From Nageia nagi (taxonomy: Eukaryota; Pinophyta): a stretch of DNA of 64,000 nucleotides. The position numbers were made by a program, and so were the translations under genes. Below are positions 10,600 to 22,573 of this stretch, one piece after another. The stretch spans positions 116,746,001 through 116,810,000 of the forward strand of contig JBITNC010000001.1 in assembly GCA_050084985.1 (NCBI GenBank). The letters run 5' to 3'. Each line of letters opens with the position of its first letter. Position 1 is the stretch's first letter. The notes under the pieces were generated by a model. That model did not search any database, was not told the DNA's origin, and was given only the letters and a program-made list of their open reading frames with translations.

Positions 10600-13383
10600 T
10601 TTATTGAAACCTTAGGTTGTTGTGGAGGAGGTATAGGTTGTATATTAATTGGATTTGATATCGATTGATTTTTTTATGGGTTATCTTGTTTATCTTGATA
10701 TTGTTGTGCTCTTGTAGCTATACCAATCATGTGTATTGAATCATCTATAGTCCCTATAAATGGTGTATCCTTATCATTGCATGTATAGTTCATTTGATTT
10801 GGGATAATCGCCACATTATTAGCCTAATGTGAAGGTAAGGGATTTTGATATATCCCTAAATTTTGATTCAGAGGCACAACTGGATTATCCACATCTATTT
10901 TCCCACCATCTATCAAGTCTTGAATTTTATGCTGTAAAGTTTGACATCTATTTGTCTTATGTCCCTTTTATCTATGATAAGCACAAAATTCATTCTCTCT
11001 ATACCATTTTTTCCCTTTAGCATCAGGATTCTTTGGTTTTATTTCAGGTAATGTAATCATACCATTATCACATAATTTTTTAAGTATCTCAGATAATGGT
11101 TCTGATAATGGGGTAAAATTTCTCTTAGGCTTAGATTCAACATTTTCTTTGATTTTTGGAGCTTGACCAGAATCTTCCATCATAGCTATTTGATTACTTT
11201 ATGGTTATTTACTAGTATTCTCATGTTGATTGCCCTTCTTGTATTCCTTCTTCTTGAGTTTCAGTTCTCCATCTTGAATTTTAACTCTTTCTATAACTAC
11301 TACCTGTGCAATAGCTTCTTCAAAAGTCTTATGTTGTTGAATTTGGAGAACACTAGCTATTGGTCTTAGATAACTTTGACTAAACAATTTAACCAATTCT
11401 TCTTATGGTATTGTATAAGGCATACTAGTAAGTATAGCCCACCATCTTGAGATGTAATCTTGTATAGTTTCATCGAAAAATTGTTGTAATCTTGTAAGAT
11501 CCATAATGGAAGATTTTTCTTTAATATTGATTCTAAAGTGCTCAAGAAATTGATCAACCAATTGTTTGAACGTATATAAACTATGTATAGGTAAACCATT
11601 ATACCAATCCAAAGCTTGACCTGCAAGCATCATAGGGAACATACGTAACATCAATGAGTCATCATTGGCTATCTGATAACTAGAAAATGCGAATTTTCTC
11701 AAGTGTTCTTTGGGATCTTCTCTTTCTTTAAATGATTCTATTTTAGGAAGTTCAAACCTATAAGGTAATTTCTTTTTCGGAACACTTGGATGAATAGGCT
11801 CATTACAAATGTTCTTATAATTTAACTTCTTAAGCCCTTGAACATTCATCTCTTGATTCATGAAATCCTTCAAAAAGTCTTCTAATTCCTTATCAGTTCT
11901 TTGACCTTGAGTATGTCTGTGATGTCTTTGAGTATTTGAATCCTTTTCTAAGATTGATCTTGACATGTGAGACTCATAGTCAGAAGGAAATTCCGATGGT
12001 GGTAGGGGCAATATTTTAAGAGGTGACTGATGTCATGGACTAGGGATTTTAGGAGGTTCTTGGTATATACTTTTTCCATATAACTCTTTTCCTTTGTAAT
12101 TAGGTTGTTTCATTTGCTTTGAGTTTGTTCCACCCAACTTTTAATAGAATCTTACTTTTGTTTATCATATAATCTTGGTAATTCTAGTTCTTTATCCCTC
12201 TTCTTTAGTAACAAAATAGCTACCTCTTTATCCCTTGCTTCTTGTCTATCTAAGTAAGGATCTCGATATCTCCGTATTTGACTTCCTTCAGGAGTTTCGG
12301 GTTTCCAATTTTTAATCCTTTGATATTCCTCCCACTATCTTTGTTTTTCTTTTTCCATACGTAGATGTTGCTCCCTTTTGATTTTTTCTTTTTCTAATTC
12401 TTCAAGTTGTAATTCTCTTAAACGCAGTTGAATCTCATGCTCTTTATGAAGTCTTTTCTTTTCTTGTTCCAGGAATTCACTTCTTTCTTTGTTTATTTGT
12501 TCTTGTTCTATTAATTTTTTTATCCCTAAAAAAGTTTATCTTCCATTTCTTTTAATTTATCCTCATGTTCTTGAATTTTAAGGATTTCATTATTTCTTCT
12601 ATTTTCTTCCTCTAGGAGATATTGCATCTCTGTGGCCCTTTTAATCTCATCGGCATATACTTCCGTGAATCTTTGACCCATTTTTGTTGTATATAATCGT
12701 CTTCATTCTTTTAGTTCTTCAAAAGAAGGTATCTCTTCTACTACAAATTTAGATGTCCTTCTATCTAATCTTCCCTTTGAAGAGTAAGATTTTTTCATTT
12801 GCTTTATTGAAGGAGCTCTTTGAGATAAATTACTTGCAGGTATTGCTACTTCATTTTTTCCTAATTTGAGAGATTTACGAGAAAGAGGAAGTCCTTATTT
12901 TCTAATCAAAGAACTGACTATTCGACCATCTGGTAATTAACGAATGACTCTATCATAGATAACTTTATACGATTCAGTCTCTGGTACCGCTATGGTTCCA
13001 GCCTGAGATCTATCCTCATCAATTTCTAAATTATGACGCCTTTGATCTCATTTTTCTACATCTCCTGGTACACTAGAAGACATCTTAGGAATATCTCTAT
13101 GATTAGCTAGATGACGATGAATTTCAATTAACTCTTCATCTAACACTTGCATTCTAGACTTAGTAATATGATCCTCTATACCTTGTCTTTGCAATTTAGA
13201 TTGATCATAATCCCAATCTTTATCTTTACATTCATAACGACCTACCCGTGAATCTAATTCATCTAAAAGAGGTGGCCTCCTAATCGAAGACTCTATCAAA
13301 TCCATATTATCTGTATCTATTTCCTGTATTTCAAATGGGTATTCTTGTATTTCCTTAGCGGCCATACTTCTAGTTTGAACCAT
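10600..13383 (-). pseudogene. gag polyprotein region of the gypsy element
   Basis: The start MVQTRSMAAKE at 13383 is a typical gypsy gag opening. Positions 12300-12700 encode a long Glu/Lys/Gln-rich coiled coil (KEHEIQLRLRELQLEELEKE), broken by a stop and frameshift near 12535. The capsid domain is at 11403-12011, with MLAGQALDWYNGLP and DYISRWWAIL, a clear Retrotrans_gag match, and it continues in 11205-11396. A zinc-knuckle-like CAYH-x4-GH-x4-C follows near 10930-10985, interrupted by TAA at 10968-10970. Gag would form the virus-like particle and bind element RNA. The many short open pieces are one decayed reading unit. Confidence 0.82.
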
Positions 13384-14979
13384 TATAAACAAACATCGTA
13401 AAAAGAGAAATTCTTTTTTATCTTTTATATTATGTTTTCGAGAAAACAATTTGATGCACAAACATCCTACATGCAAATTTACTTCTAACGATGTGATTAT
13501 CTTTTTAACTTTTTCACATATTTTTAATATCTAAGTTAAATAAATGATATGAGTTGTTCACTTTTAGTCTTTTAATTTTCCTAATTTGTTTTGACTAGTC
13601 AAGTGTTAAACAAGGTAGGTTGGGTAATTCTAAGTAATGTTTACAAGCTTCTATGGCTTTTGGCTTGGTTCTGAAAGAGTCTCCTTTTTTGACTCCTACC
13701 TAAAGGAGAGTCACCTTGGTAATCACCTCCAAGTGTGATTGGCTCTATGGCTTCAAGTGTGTTATGTTGGTGGGTACAAAGAAGTAAGAATTTATGGTTG
13801 GTAGTGACATCCAACTCGTTAATGTTCAATTATATCCTTTAAGGCCTTATGAAATGCAATTTAAACAAGTAAGATGCAATTATGCATACTACCCTCCCCA
13901 ACATTCATGTCCATTCATTTATCTTATCTTAATGTGATACAATCAAAAGTTTATTATAAGATGGATCTTGACCTTAATAAACCCCGTTGTTCTTTTTTAA
14001 TTATAATGTGATTTATTATCCAACCTCTTAGTGATGTTCATTAACTCCTTCCAGCTGTGGAAGTATTATGTGTAGTAAATTTCCAAGTAAGATGTGGGTA
14101 AATTTTACCTCTTTCACTTAACTTATTTCTGATCACTTAAGATCACTTGAAGCGCAAAAGTGAGAGCATACTTTGTTAAGTGAAAGTACTTAGTGTATTC
14201 GAATCCACCCAATTCATTAACCCTTTAATGTGATTTGTACTATCCAAAACCCTGATTTATTTTCCTTAAGTTCATTTTAAATTAAGTGAGATTTATTTAC
14301 CTCTTCCAATTGTGGAAGTATTATGTGTAGTAAATTGCCTCCTCTTACTAGTAAGAGGTCATTAGATGTAGATAAATTAACCCAATTAATGATAGTGTGA
14401 GTGTGAAAGAAAAGAAAAGTTAATTTACCCCTTCTTATCAAGTCTATTCTGGTCACCTTAGATCCCTCTAAGCATAAAGGGAGAGCATAAGTAGACAAGA
14501 TAAAAAGTATTAATGTGTATGTAGTGTGAATGTGAAAGAAAAGAAAAATTAATTTACCCCTTCTTATCAAGTCTATTCTGGTCACCTTAGATCACTCAAA
14601 GCGCAAAGGGAGAGCATAAGTAGACAAGATAAAAAGTATTAATGTGTATGTAGTGTGAGAGTGAAGGAAAAGAAAAATTAATTTACCTCTTCTTATCAAG
14701 TCTATTCTGGTCACCTTAGATCGCATGAAGTGCAAAGGGAGAGCATAAGTAGACAAGATAAAAAGTATTAATGTGTACGTGCCCTTAACCCAAAGCATGA
14801 AAATAAATACATAACTTCATACATAAAGTAAATTAATAAAATATATGCATTTAACCTTTTCTACCCATTCTTATATGCACTCTAGGCAAAGGAATCACAC
14901 TCAAAAATATTTTTTTATAACATAATTTTATTTTACTTTTTCAGAAATAGCAAAAAGAGATAAAACGACCTAGATATGA

Positions 14980-15095
14980 GTCACCGGTGTTTAGATAGGG
15001 AATGCTAGCATTTAATGACAATCGCTGGCATTCAATACTAGTCGCTGGCATTTAATGATAGTCACTGGCATTCGATACTAGTTACCGACATTTTT
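14980..15095. repeat. 20-bp tandem array in the gypsy leader
   Basis: About six copies of a 20-bp unit occur, the clearest being GTCGCTGGCATTTAATGATA at 15041-15060 with neighbours that differ by a few bases. The unit matches the array at 749-845 at the other end of the element and degenerate copies in the LTR at 15830-15890. Confidence 0.75.
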
Positions 15096-15217
15096 GCAAC
15101 AAATTCCTAAAAAAGCACAGAACCTGAAATTTGAAGTTAATACGCAGAAAAATCCAAAAAACTAGAGAACAAAAAGGTAGAATCATAGACAAAATATCAC
15201 CCTCTCAATAACAGAGG

Positions 15218-15239
15218 GGCCCTCCTTCTAGCGCTAGAA
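15218..15239 (-). other. candidate primer binding site
   Basis: Directly after the proposed LTR end (minus strand TGCAACA, last base 15240) comes TTCTAGCGCTAGAAGGAGGG. A tRNA-complementary primer site is expected within a few bases of the LTR, and the sequence is locally GC-rich in an AT-rich leader. I cannot name the tRNA from sequence alone. Confidence 0.5.
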
Positions 15240-16080
15240 TGTTGCAATGAAAATTGAGCTGGAATATAGAATAACATAAAATAAATATTACTCTTCAATC
15301 TTCATTGAACCTCAAATTATATAACATAGATAAACATGTTGTAATTGCAAAATGATATTCAATCTCAGTTCAAACTACAATTTGCCCTTGGAAGGGACTT
15401 TTACAAATGTATGTGCCAAAATAAGAGTATTAGATCTCCATTGTTTTTCGGTTGGTTGCTTCTCTTCTTGATGTAGACAACCTGTAAATCCTACACACAT
15501 GCAAGAGACAATAACATCAAAGCATCTATGTGTAACATTGTATTAAAATGAAACTAGCATAAAACAATAAAAGGAATGAGTTCATAAGATTTTGGCAGCA
15601 TTACCCTACTTCAAAATTGGGTTCAATTGGGGTCAATTAGGTCCATATTGCTTTGTATTAGCTTGTATTTATAGATTTTTAGGTGCGACGTTCCAAGGAT
15701 GGAAAGGGGAAGTGAAGAGCCACCGTAAGTCATAACTGACCTCCTCTATCCACCTCATCATGGAAGACGAAGCATTCCAACTTCCTTTTTTGATTTTTGT
15801 TTGGCTGTTGCAGAGTTACTAGTGTTTGTATGTCGAACGCTGGTGATCGCCTCGAAATGCCAGTGTTTGATATCGAATGCCGATGACTGGTTAATTATAT
15901 TAAAATGACCACCTAAAAGTCAAATTTCATCAAAAAGGGGTCATGTGATCATTCATTTTGCATGCATTCGATGAGAGCTATCCAATAATAGGGTTTCTAA
16001 ACCTATTTTATGTTGTCACACCAAGTTATGATTATTCTAATGTTTACTTAGTTAACGAGGGACATTTTTAGGTGTCTACA
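15240..16080 (-). repeat. 5' LTR of the gypsy element, complete (841 bp)
   Basis: It starts at 16080 with TGTAGACACC and ends at 15240 with AACA, so it has TG...CA ends. Positions 15845-16080 pair with 1-236. The LTR should carry the promoter and polyadenylation signal; no specific TATA box is claimed. Confidence 0.8.
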
Positions 16081-17429
16081 CTAATGTATTGAGTGAAAAT
16101 TGAATAATGGAAACATTGAATGAGATAAGCACCATACATTGCATGGTTTAGTATTTATTTTTTAAAATATGATTACATTTCTTTGTTCTAAAGTATATAT
16201 TTAATTTTTTTTAATATATTTTGGAGGAATATTAATGAATGAGCAAGTGGAAGAATATGATTGAGAAAGTATAAAATATAGTATTTTTGTAGATTTTGAG
16301 TCCAAATATTTGAAATTTCATGGATCTATCTTATTCATGAATAGATTGAAAATGAGATATAAGGTATAGACATTGACAATTTAGAGTAGTTGAAAATGAT
16401 TTTTCATAGAATGTTATTGTTGTGAGTGCCTTGATAGATAAGATGCATAATGCAAATGCAAATTCATGAACTGTAATGATAACAAGATATGCACAAAATG
16501 CATTTTTTGAGAAGGTCTTGCAAACTTTTAAGCAAATGCAATTGTTAAGAGCAGAGCCAAACTCTACATACTTTGTCAAATTATTCTAAAATTTTCCACC
16601 ATGGAAGCTCTAGAAGAAGGTATGGGCATCAATCAAAGAAGGTATGGACATGTAAAATATGAATAATACATAAGGTATGATAATTGTTTGACAAGATGCA
16701 TGATGCAAATACAATTTCATGGAATTCAATGATTGGATGACATGCAATTCATGGCCTAACCTTTGTATGTGTTCTACATGCATGCAACCATCCAAATCTA
16801 GTGATGAGGGTTGTAAATATTTTAGTAGCACAGTGAAAACTTATTGCATAGTTCCAAGGATGAGTCATTAGACATGCATTGTTGACCTTCTTGTCCATGC
16901 ACACTATCTTGAAGGGAATAGAAAACACTTGGTATAAATAAATTAGAGCATATCTTAATTGTACTTTGCTCTCTCTTTTTTTTAATCCTTTTATGCATTC
17001 ATTTTGTTTGGATTTAGTATATTATCTTGTGCTTATGTAGATAAAATTTATCCACCATTTCATTTTACATGTTTAAAATGGACTTAGATACTTCAAAATG
17101 GGTCCACCACTTCATTTTATATATTTCTATGAATGGGTGTATAAACTACCTACTCACATCCTCATTACTCATTGAGGTTTAGCATTCATTCATAATGTTC
17201 ATGATATCATGGACTCTTTCACAACAAAGCTTTATTAAAAATTACATTCAATTATGAAAAATATTGTAAATTTTACTAATAAAACTAATAAAAATAATAA
17301 TAATAATTAAAATTTCAATAAAAAAATAAAATAATAACAAAAATAAAATAAAAATAATAATAATAATAGGTAATAATAAATAAATTTAAAAAAAAAATAA
17401 CAAAAAGAAATTATAATAATTAATACCCA
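16081..17429. other. unannotated AT-rich intergenic stretch
   Basis: No coding frame or known repeat was recognised. Positions 17280-17400 are low-complexity AAT/AAAT sequence. Short open frames here are not supported by composition or similarity. Confidence 0.5.
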
Positions 17430-18061
17430 TTGCATTTGATTGCAATTAATGTTGAGTTCAATTATTTCTAAATAAAACTTGAGCAATCTAATTTCTATCC
17501 TTTGGCAAAAGAAGCAAATAAGAGATAGTAGAAATATACAAACCATAAGGAGAAGAGACATGATTTTAATGAGGTTCACTCAATGTGAGCTATATCCTTG
17601 AAAAAATCCTTTAATCCTTTTGTATTGAGTAATCTTCATAGCCTCAGATACACATCAAGAGATACACAAATAGCAAGGACCTATTTAACACTCTCTTTGA
17701 TACATGAAACCTCACCATAACACAATATCTCTCTCCTACACAATTTTACCACTCTAAAATACAAATGCACTCAAAAAAATACAACTGCTGCACTCTTTAC
17801 TTGGGTCCTCTTCTTATTCTTTTCCTCTCACAAATCATGTGTATTTAAAGATACAAGAAATAAATACATATTAGGATTAAAAAAATGTTATTAATGGATG
17901 GATATGCATTTTTGGATTCATATGCAAAGTGGGTTGGTGGCTCCTATGTATCAACAATCATGGTCAAAGTGGGTTAGTGGCCTCCTCCTTGTCTTGTGTG
18001 GATAGGTGATCATCATTGTGTAGTGCATGGGTAGGTGGCTATCATAGTCTCCATCCCAACA
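17430..18061 (-). repeat. 3' LTR of the minus-strand copia element
   Basis: The minus strand reads AAGTGGGAAAT, a purine-rich primer, and then TGTTGGGATGGAGAC at 18061. Downstream, sequence around GGATATAGCTCACATTGAGT resembles the R-U5 part of copia LTRs. The inner end near 17430 is approximate, because the partner LTR is not in the window. Confidence 0.6.
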
Positions 18062-18065
18062 ATTT

Positions 18066-18626
18066 CCCACTTGGTGACTGATACACTGCACCATCATATA
18101 GAAAAGTATTGAAAGCTTCTCAAAAACTTAACTTCTCTCTTGTTACAACTTTTATGAACATATTAAAGGATTTTGAGAAGTGTGGATCTTTACAAACTTT
18201 AATGAACCATCTTCCAACATAGACCATACAAAGTGATATCTTAATTAAATATGTTTGGTTCTTTGAGTGAATGCTGAGTTTTTAGCAAGATGGATTGCAC
18301 ATTTATTATCACTCCAAAAGTAACATCTTATTATTCTTCCAAACTCCTTCATCAATCTTTTTAACCATATCAACTCCTTGTTGGCTTTGATGGTTGCAAC
18401 ATACTCTGATTCCATGGTCGAGAGGCACAACTTATTGAAACTTAGATATCCAACTAATCGTTGAACCATCAATGGTAAAGATATACCCTATAGTGCTCCT
18501 CCCATTATTTAAATCACCTCCCACATCTGAATCAACATAACCTTCCAAATAAATGTTAGAACCCCCAAATTTTAAAGTGTAATGTGAAGTTCCCCTTAAA
18601 TACCTGAGTATCCATTTAACTTCCAT
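18066..18626 (-). pseudogene. copia RNase H domain
   Basis: The opening WILRYLRGTSHYTLKFGG is followed by GYVDSDVGGDLNNGRSTIGYI (first catalytic Asp region). After a frameshift near 18450 come LSTMESEYVATIKANKELIWL (catalytic Glu) and CYFWSDNKCAIHLAKN (Asp). Sequence typical of the copia pol C-terminus continues with stops to about 18066, next to the polypurine tract. Confidence 0.82.
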
Positions 18627-18639
18627 TCAATCCTCTCTT

Positions 18640-19714
18640 CCTAGATTATTCATAAATCTACTAACAACTCCCAATACTTATACTATGTTTGATCTTGTAC
18701 AAACCATGACATACATTATACTCCCAACTACTAAAGCATAGGGAATTTTAATCATTATCTCTCATTCCTCTTGTGTCTTGGGATATAAATAGTTGGTGAG
18801 TTTGAAGTGCTTTGCTAAAGGTGTAGAGACCTCTTTTGCATCCTTCATGTTGACTTGTTTAAGCATCTTCTCAATGTAATCCTCTTGAGATAACTTTAGC
18901 ATGTGGTTTTCTTTAGTCCTTATGATTCTCATGCCAAGGAGTTTTTTTCCCTCACCCAAATCCTTCATGCAAAATGTTTTATCCAATCTTTCTTTGATAG
19001 CAATAATGTCTTGCATGCTAGTACCTTCTACAAGCATATTATCCACATACAAGAGAAAGATAACATAATACCCATTATTAGTTCTCTTAAAATACACACA
19101 ATGATTAGATTGACATCTAGTAAACTTTTAAGTTTCCATGAATGTATCAAACTTAAGGTACCATTGTCTAGGATTTTGTTTAAGGCCATATAAGCTATTT
19201 TTCAATTTGCATATATAATCTTCTTTACCCTTTACCTCAAAACATTTAGGTTGTTGCATGTAAATTTCCTCCTCCAAATCACCATGAAGAAAAGTTGTCT
19301 TAACATCCAATTGTTCAAAAAAAAGTTTTTTGTAGCTACAATACTCAATATTTCTCTAATGGAGGAAATTTTAATAACTAGTGAAAATATCTCATAAAAT
19401 TCTATACCTTTCTTTTGAGAGAATCCATTTACCACTAACCTTGCTTTGTACCTCATTTTTCCATCACCTTCTTATTTCAACCTATACACCCACTTGTTTA
19501 TTAGCACCCTTTTACCTTTTGGAAGCTTGACTAAATCCCAAGTTTGGTTATGAAGTAAAGAATTCATCTCATCCTTCATTGCTAGCTCCCTCTTATTATG
19601 TGTACTCATTTGAATAGCTTCATCAAAATACTTAGGTTCACCAACATTAGTGTATAACACAAAATGAAGTGCAAGTGAAAAATGGTCTTGTATCTTAATT
19701 ACCCTTGTAGACAT
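18640..19714 (-). pseudogene. copia reverse transcriptase, catalytic YVDD changed to YVDN
   Basis: The pieces in order are NSLLHNQTWDLVKLPKGKRV and KWVYRLK, then [54 protein letters not shown], and LLYVDNMLVEG. The last is the catalytic loop, normally YVDD, with the second Asp replaced by Asn. CMKDLGEGKKLLGMRI and the C-terminal VSTPLAKHFKL follow. Frameshifts occur near 19460, 19320 and 19110. The domain would copy element RNA into DNA; the active-site change and frame breaks make that impossible here. Confidence 0.88.
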
Positions 19715-19739
19715 AATCAGAGAAGTGAAATGAAATATT

Positions 19740-21490
19740 ATTAATGTTCATGGTGAACCACATATGATCCAAGGGACAAAAAAAGTAGAATAGTGAAAAC
19801 TACAAATAGGGGGGACAAAAGTGCCAAGCCAAGGAGTAAGCAAAAATAAATACAAAAGAGTGCAAATCATGCATAGAGATAAAGAACATCATCCATAAGA
19901 CAAATTATCTCTTAATTTCTCACAACATCAGATGGTGATGAATCAATGCTGAAAAATCATTGATCTGGATCTACCTCTCATTAATCTGGAGTCCCAAAGA
20001 TTCACGAGTACATTGTCTAGTAGCCCTACTGATGTCTAGATGATCTAGTGCTTGTCATTTTTTTATCAATATTTGTATCATCCCTTGGTAAATCAGAGAT
20101 TGTGAAGTAGGATATTATAATCCAATATTATTGAGGATGGGAGATTCCTAAATGAGAGCTCCTATGCTGACAAAATTTGGTTACTTCTTTGATAAAAATC
20201 CCTAAGCAATATTGGTCTTCATAACAAAAAAAGGTGGATATAGAGCATGAATCACCCCTAAAGAGGCAATGGAATCTACCTTGAATCTCATAGTAGATTA
20301 TACAATGGAAAATAAAATGGTGTAGAGTTTCTACTTCCCCTAGGGAATAAAATGTAGATATTCGTTCCTCTCTTGAAATATGATGATCTTTTTCAAATCA
20401 TAGCTAATGGGAGCCTACTTAAAGTTTCCCAAGGGAGACCTATATGTCATGTGTCAAAGGTTGCTAGAGATATTGAAAAGGTATTATCTGACTATCCTAG
20501 ATATGGAGAAAGTGCTCATGATAAAATGATAACTTGGGGGAGAGAGAGGTAATGGGAAATATCCATGTGCAATAGGTATAATAAAGAACAATGTCCTTCT
20601 GAATCTCATAAATAATTTTTTCTTTCTTATTTTGTGATGGAAAATCCAAGAGAGTAAGGTAGAAGTCTATCAATATGAATATAAATACTTTCTAAAAGTA
20701 TAGATACCTTAGAATACCAACCCCTTTACCTCCTTCTAAGACTCAACGAAAAAGACCATTGAAGAGCATAAAGCAAGGTAAGGATAACTTCTACACACAA
20801 AGGGGGTGTCTCCCAAAGTGTGAAGTCTACGAAGATATGTGATGATTTAAAATAATATCTAACCAAATAAGTGAAGCTCCAAACTCTACAAGGATAAGAG
20901 AATGAGGAATTGTGCGATTGCACTATATAAACCTTTGAAGAAAAATAGTTTGTACTCATTCAACATGAGACCATTTAGTCAAACCAAAATGAGGGCTTTA
21001 TACTTTGATCTGTAGGTAATAGTTGGCTTCATCAAGGTGTCAAAAATCTTTATCTAGGCTAGGATGTCCTAAAAATGAGCTCTAAAGAAACTCTACTCTT
21101 GTAAGGAAAGTGTTGCATATCCCTTAAAAATTGTAAGCTTGGGTGGAAAGCTTCATCTAAAATGTAGGTTGAGTGAAAAGAACTCCAAGGTATACATAGG
21201 ATTTGGTGATCTCTACATCTTATCCTTAAATATGGAAATGAAGATGACATACAAAATCCTTATTAGTATTAAATATCATAACCTTTATCTTGGTAATGTT
21301 AACTAATAACTTTTTCAAGCATAAAAATCAACTAATGCATCCAATTGATGTTGGAGTCCCTTAGTAGTTAAAGTTAAAAGATAACATCATCAGTAAAATG
21401 GAAGATACAGATCAAGATATTATGAAGTAAGCATCCATCATTTGCATGTGTATATTCTCAAAGACAAGACTCAAGCTCAAGAGAGATGTT
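19740..21490 (-). mobile_element. LINE (non-LTR) RT fragment inserted in the copia pol
   Basis: Copia pol normally needs only a few hundred bases between the integrase C-terminus and RT; here there are about 1.75 kb more. Within it the minus strand reads FTDDVILLTLTTKGLQHQLD, the FADD box of a LINE RT with changes. GYATLSLQE, SFFRAHF and KIFDTLMKPTITYRS follow, then ETPPLCVEVILTLLYALQ. The fragment at 40735-42415 has the same series, so both come from one LINE family. Many stops are present. End points are approximate; no clean target duplication was identified. Confidence 0.7.
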
Positions 21491-21563
21491 GAGGGATTCT
21501 ACTTGTCTTGGTAGATCTTCTAACAATACTTATAGGAGAGTGTGGAGGAGTTTGTGATTCTTG

Positions 21564-22573
21564 TTATGAAGGAACTTCATTTTGATACTTTGGTTTTTCA
21601 TGTTCATAATCATCATCAATAATTACAAATTTTGATTCCTCTTCCTTTTCTTTTTTCTTATACTGCAACTTGTCTTTGTATAAGAATTTCTTATTGAATA
21701 TAAAATCTCTACTTCTTATGACTTTGTGATTATCAACATGCCATGATTTACAACCCAAGCCATCAAGACCATATCCAATGAAGTAACATTTATGATACTT
21801 AGCATTGAGTTCCTTTCTAAACTCCTTATCAATGTGCACAAAAGCCTCACATCCAAAGACTCTAAGAAATGAGTAATTTACCTTTTTACCTTTCCACATA
21901 TCTTCTTATATGTCTCCATCCAAAGCACTAGATGGACCCCTATTGATCAAGTAAACATAGTGTTAATAGCATTACCCCAAACATATAAAGGTAAACATGC
22001 ATTTATCCTCATGCTTCTAGCTCATTCCAAGATTATTCTATTCATTCTTTCTGCAACTCTATTTTCTTGAGGTGTCCTTGGAATTACCTTTATCCTTCTT
22101 ATACCATTGTGTGAACAACAATTATCAAACTCTTTACTACAAAATTCTCCACCATTATCAAATTTAACACATTTTAACTTTTTACCACTTTCATTTTCAA
22201 CTAATGCCTTCTAAATCTTAAAAGTTTCAAACACATTAGATTTATGCTTAAGATAATACACCCATGTATTTCTTGTAAAATCATATATAAAGGTGACAAA
22301 GTAAGAGGAACCACCTAGTGAAGTTACTTGTGAAGGATCCCATACACATGTGTGAACTAACTCCAACTTATCACTTTTCCTTTCTATGCCAACTTTTAGA
22401 AAACTTACTCTTCTTTGTTTACCATACACACAATCCTCACAAAATCCCATATCAATTTCTTTTAGATTAGAAAGCAACTTCTTTGAGTGTAGAATTTTCA
22501 TACCTTTCTCACTCATATGACCAAGTGTATTATGCCAAAAAGTTGCATTTTCACCTATTGAAACAAGATTCAT
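21564..22573 (-). pseudogene. copia integrase, first catalytic Asp replaced
   Basis: The zinc-binding HHCC region is readable: FWHNTLGHMSEKGMKILHSK followed by MGFCEDCVYGKQ. The first catalytic motif, normally LVHTDVWGP, reads LVHTCVWDP, so Asp is lost. The second (VKFDNGGEFCSKEF) and third (PQENRVAERMNRII) keep Asp and Glu. The C-terminal part, YSFLRVFGCEAFVHIDKE to HKVIRSRDFIFNKKF, is intact in frame at 21564-21899. A stop lies near 22205 and others near 22040. It would insert element cDNA into the host genome. Confidence 0.88.

Larger units (their letters stand above)
13384..15239 (-). repeat. gypsy 5' leader with a 129-bp tandem repeat (about 14390-14780)
   Basis: The leader between LTR and gag start is about 1.85 kb and non-coding. 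Three copies of a 129-bp unit are present; CTTCTTATCAAGTCTATTCT starts at 14431, 14560 and 14689. A diverged relative of the unit (around GTGGAAGTATTATGTGTAGT) occurs twice more, near 14054 and 14310. Open frames across the array have a repeating translation (RIDLIRRGKL), which shows they come from the repeat and are not genes. Confidence 0.75.
1..16080 (-). mobile_element. Ty3/gypsy retrotransposon, Tat-type, 3' LTR cut by window edge
   Basis: Positions 1-236 and 15845-16080 are the same LTR sequence without indels. Between them, on the minus strand, the order is leader, gag, protease, RT, RNase H, integrase end, an extra ORF and a polypurine tract, so the 5' LTR is on the right. The RT block opens with MPGIDP, and a trace of a second RNase H (WDMTIHFDG) follows the first one. 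Both fit the Tat lineage of plant gypsy elements, which often carry extra ORFs between pol and the 3' LTR. Every coding block has stops or frameshifts, and most of the integrase core is deleted, so the copy is not autonomous. The target site duplication cannot be checked because the left end lies outside the window. Confidence 0.9.

Noticed and set aside
14277-14798. Minus-strand open frames of 102 and 68 codons
   Set aside because: Their translations repeat with the 129-bp tandem array, so they come from repeat DNA.
17307-17579. 90-codon minus-strand hydrophobic frame
   Set aside because: Translates AAT low-complexity sequence and the LTR end.
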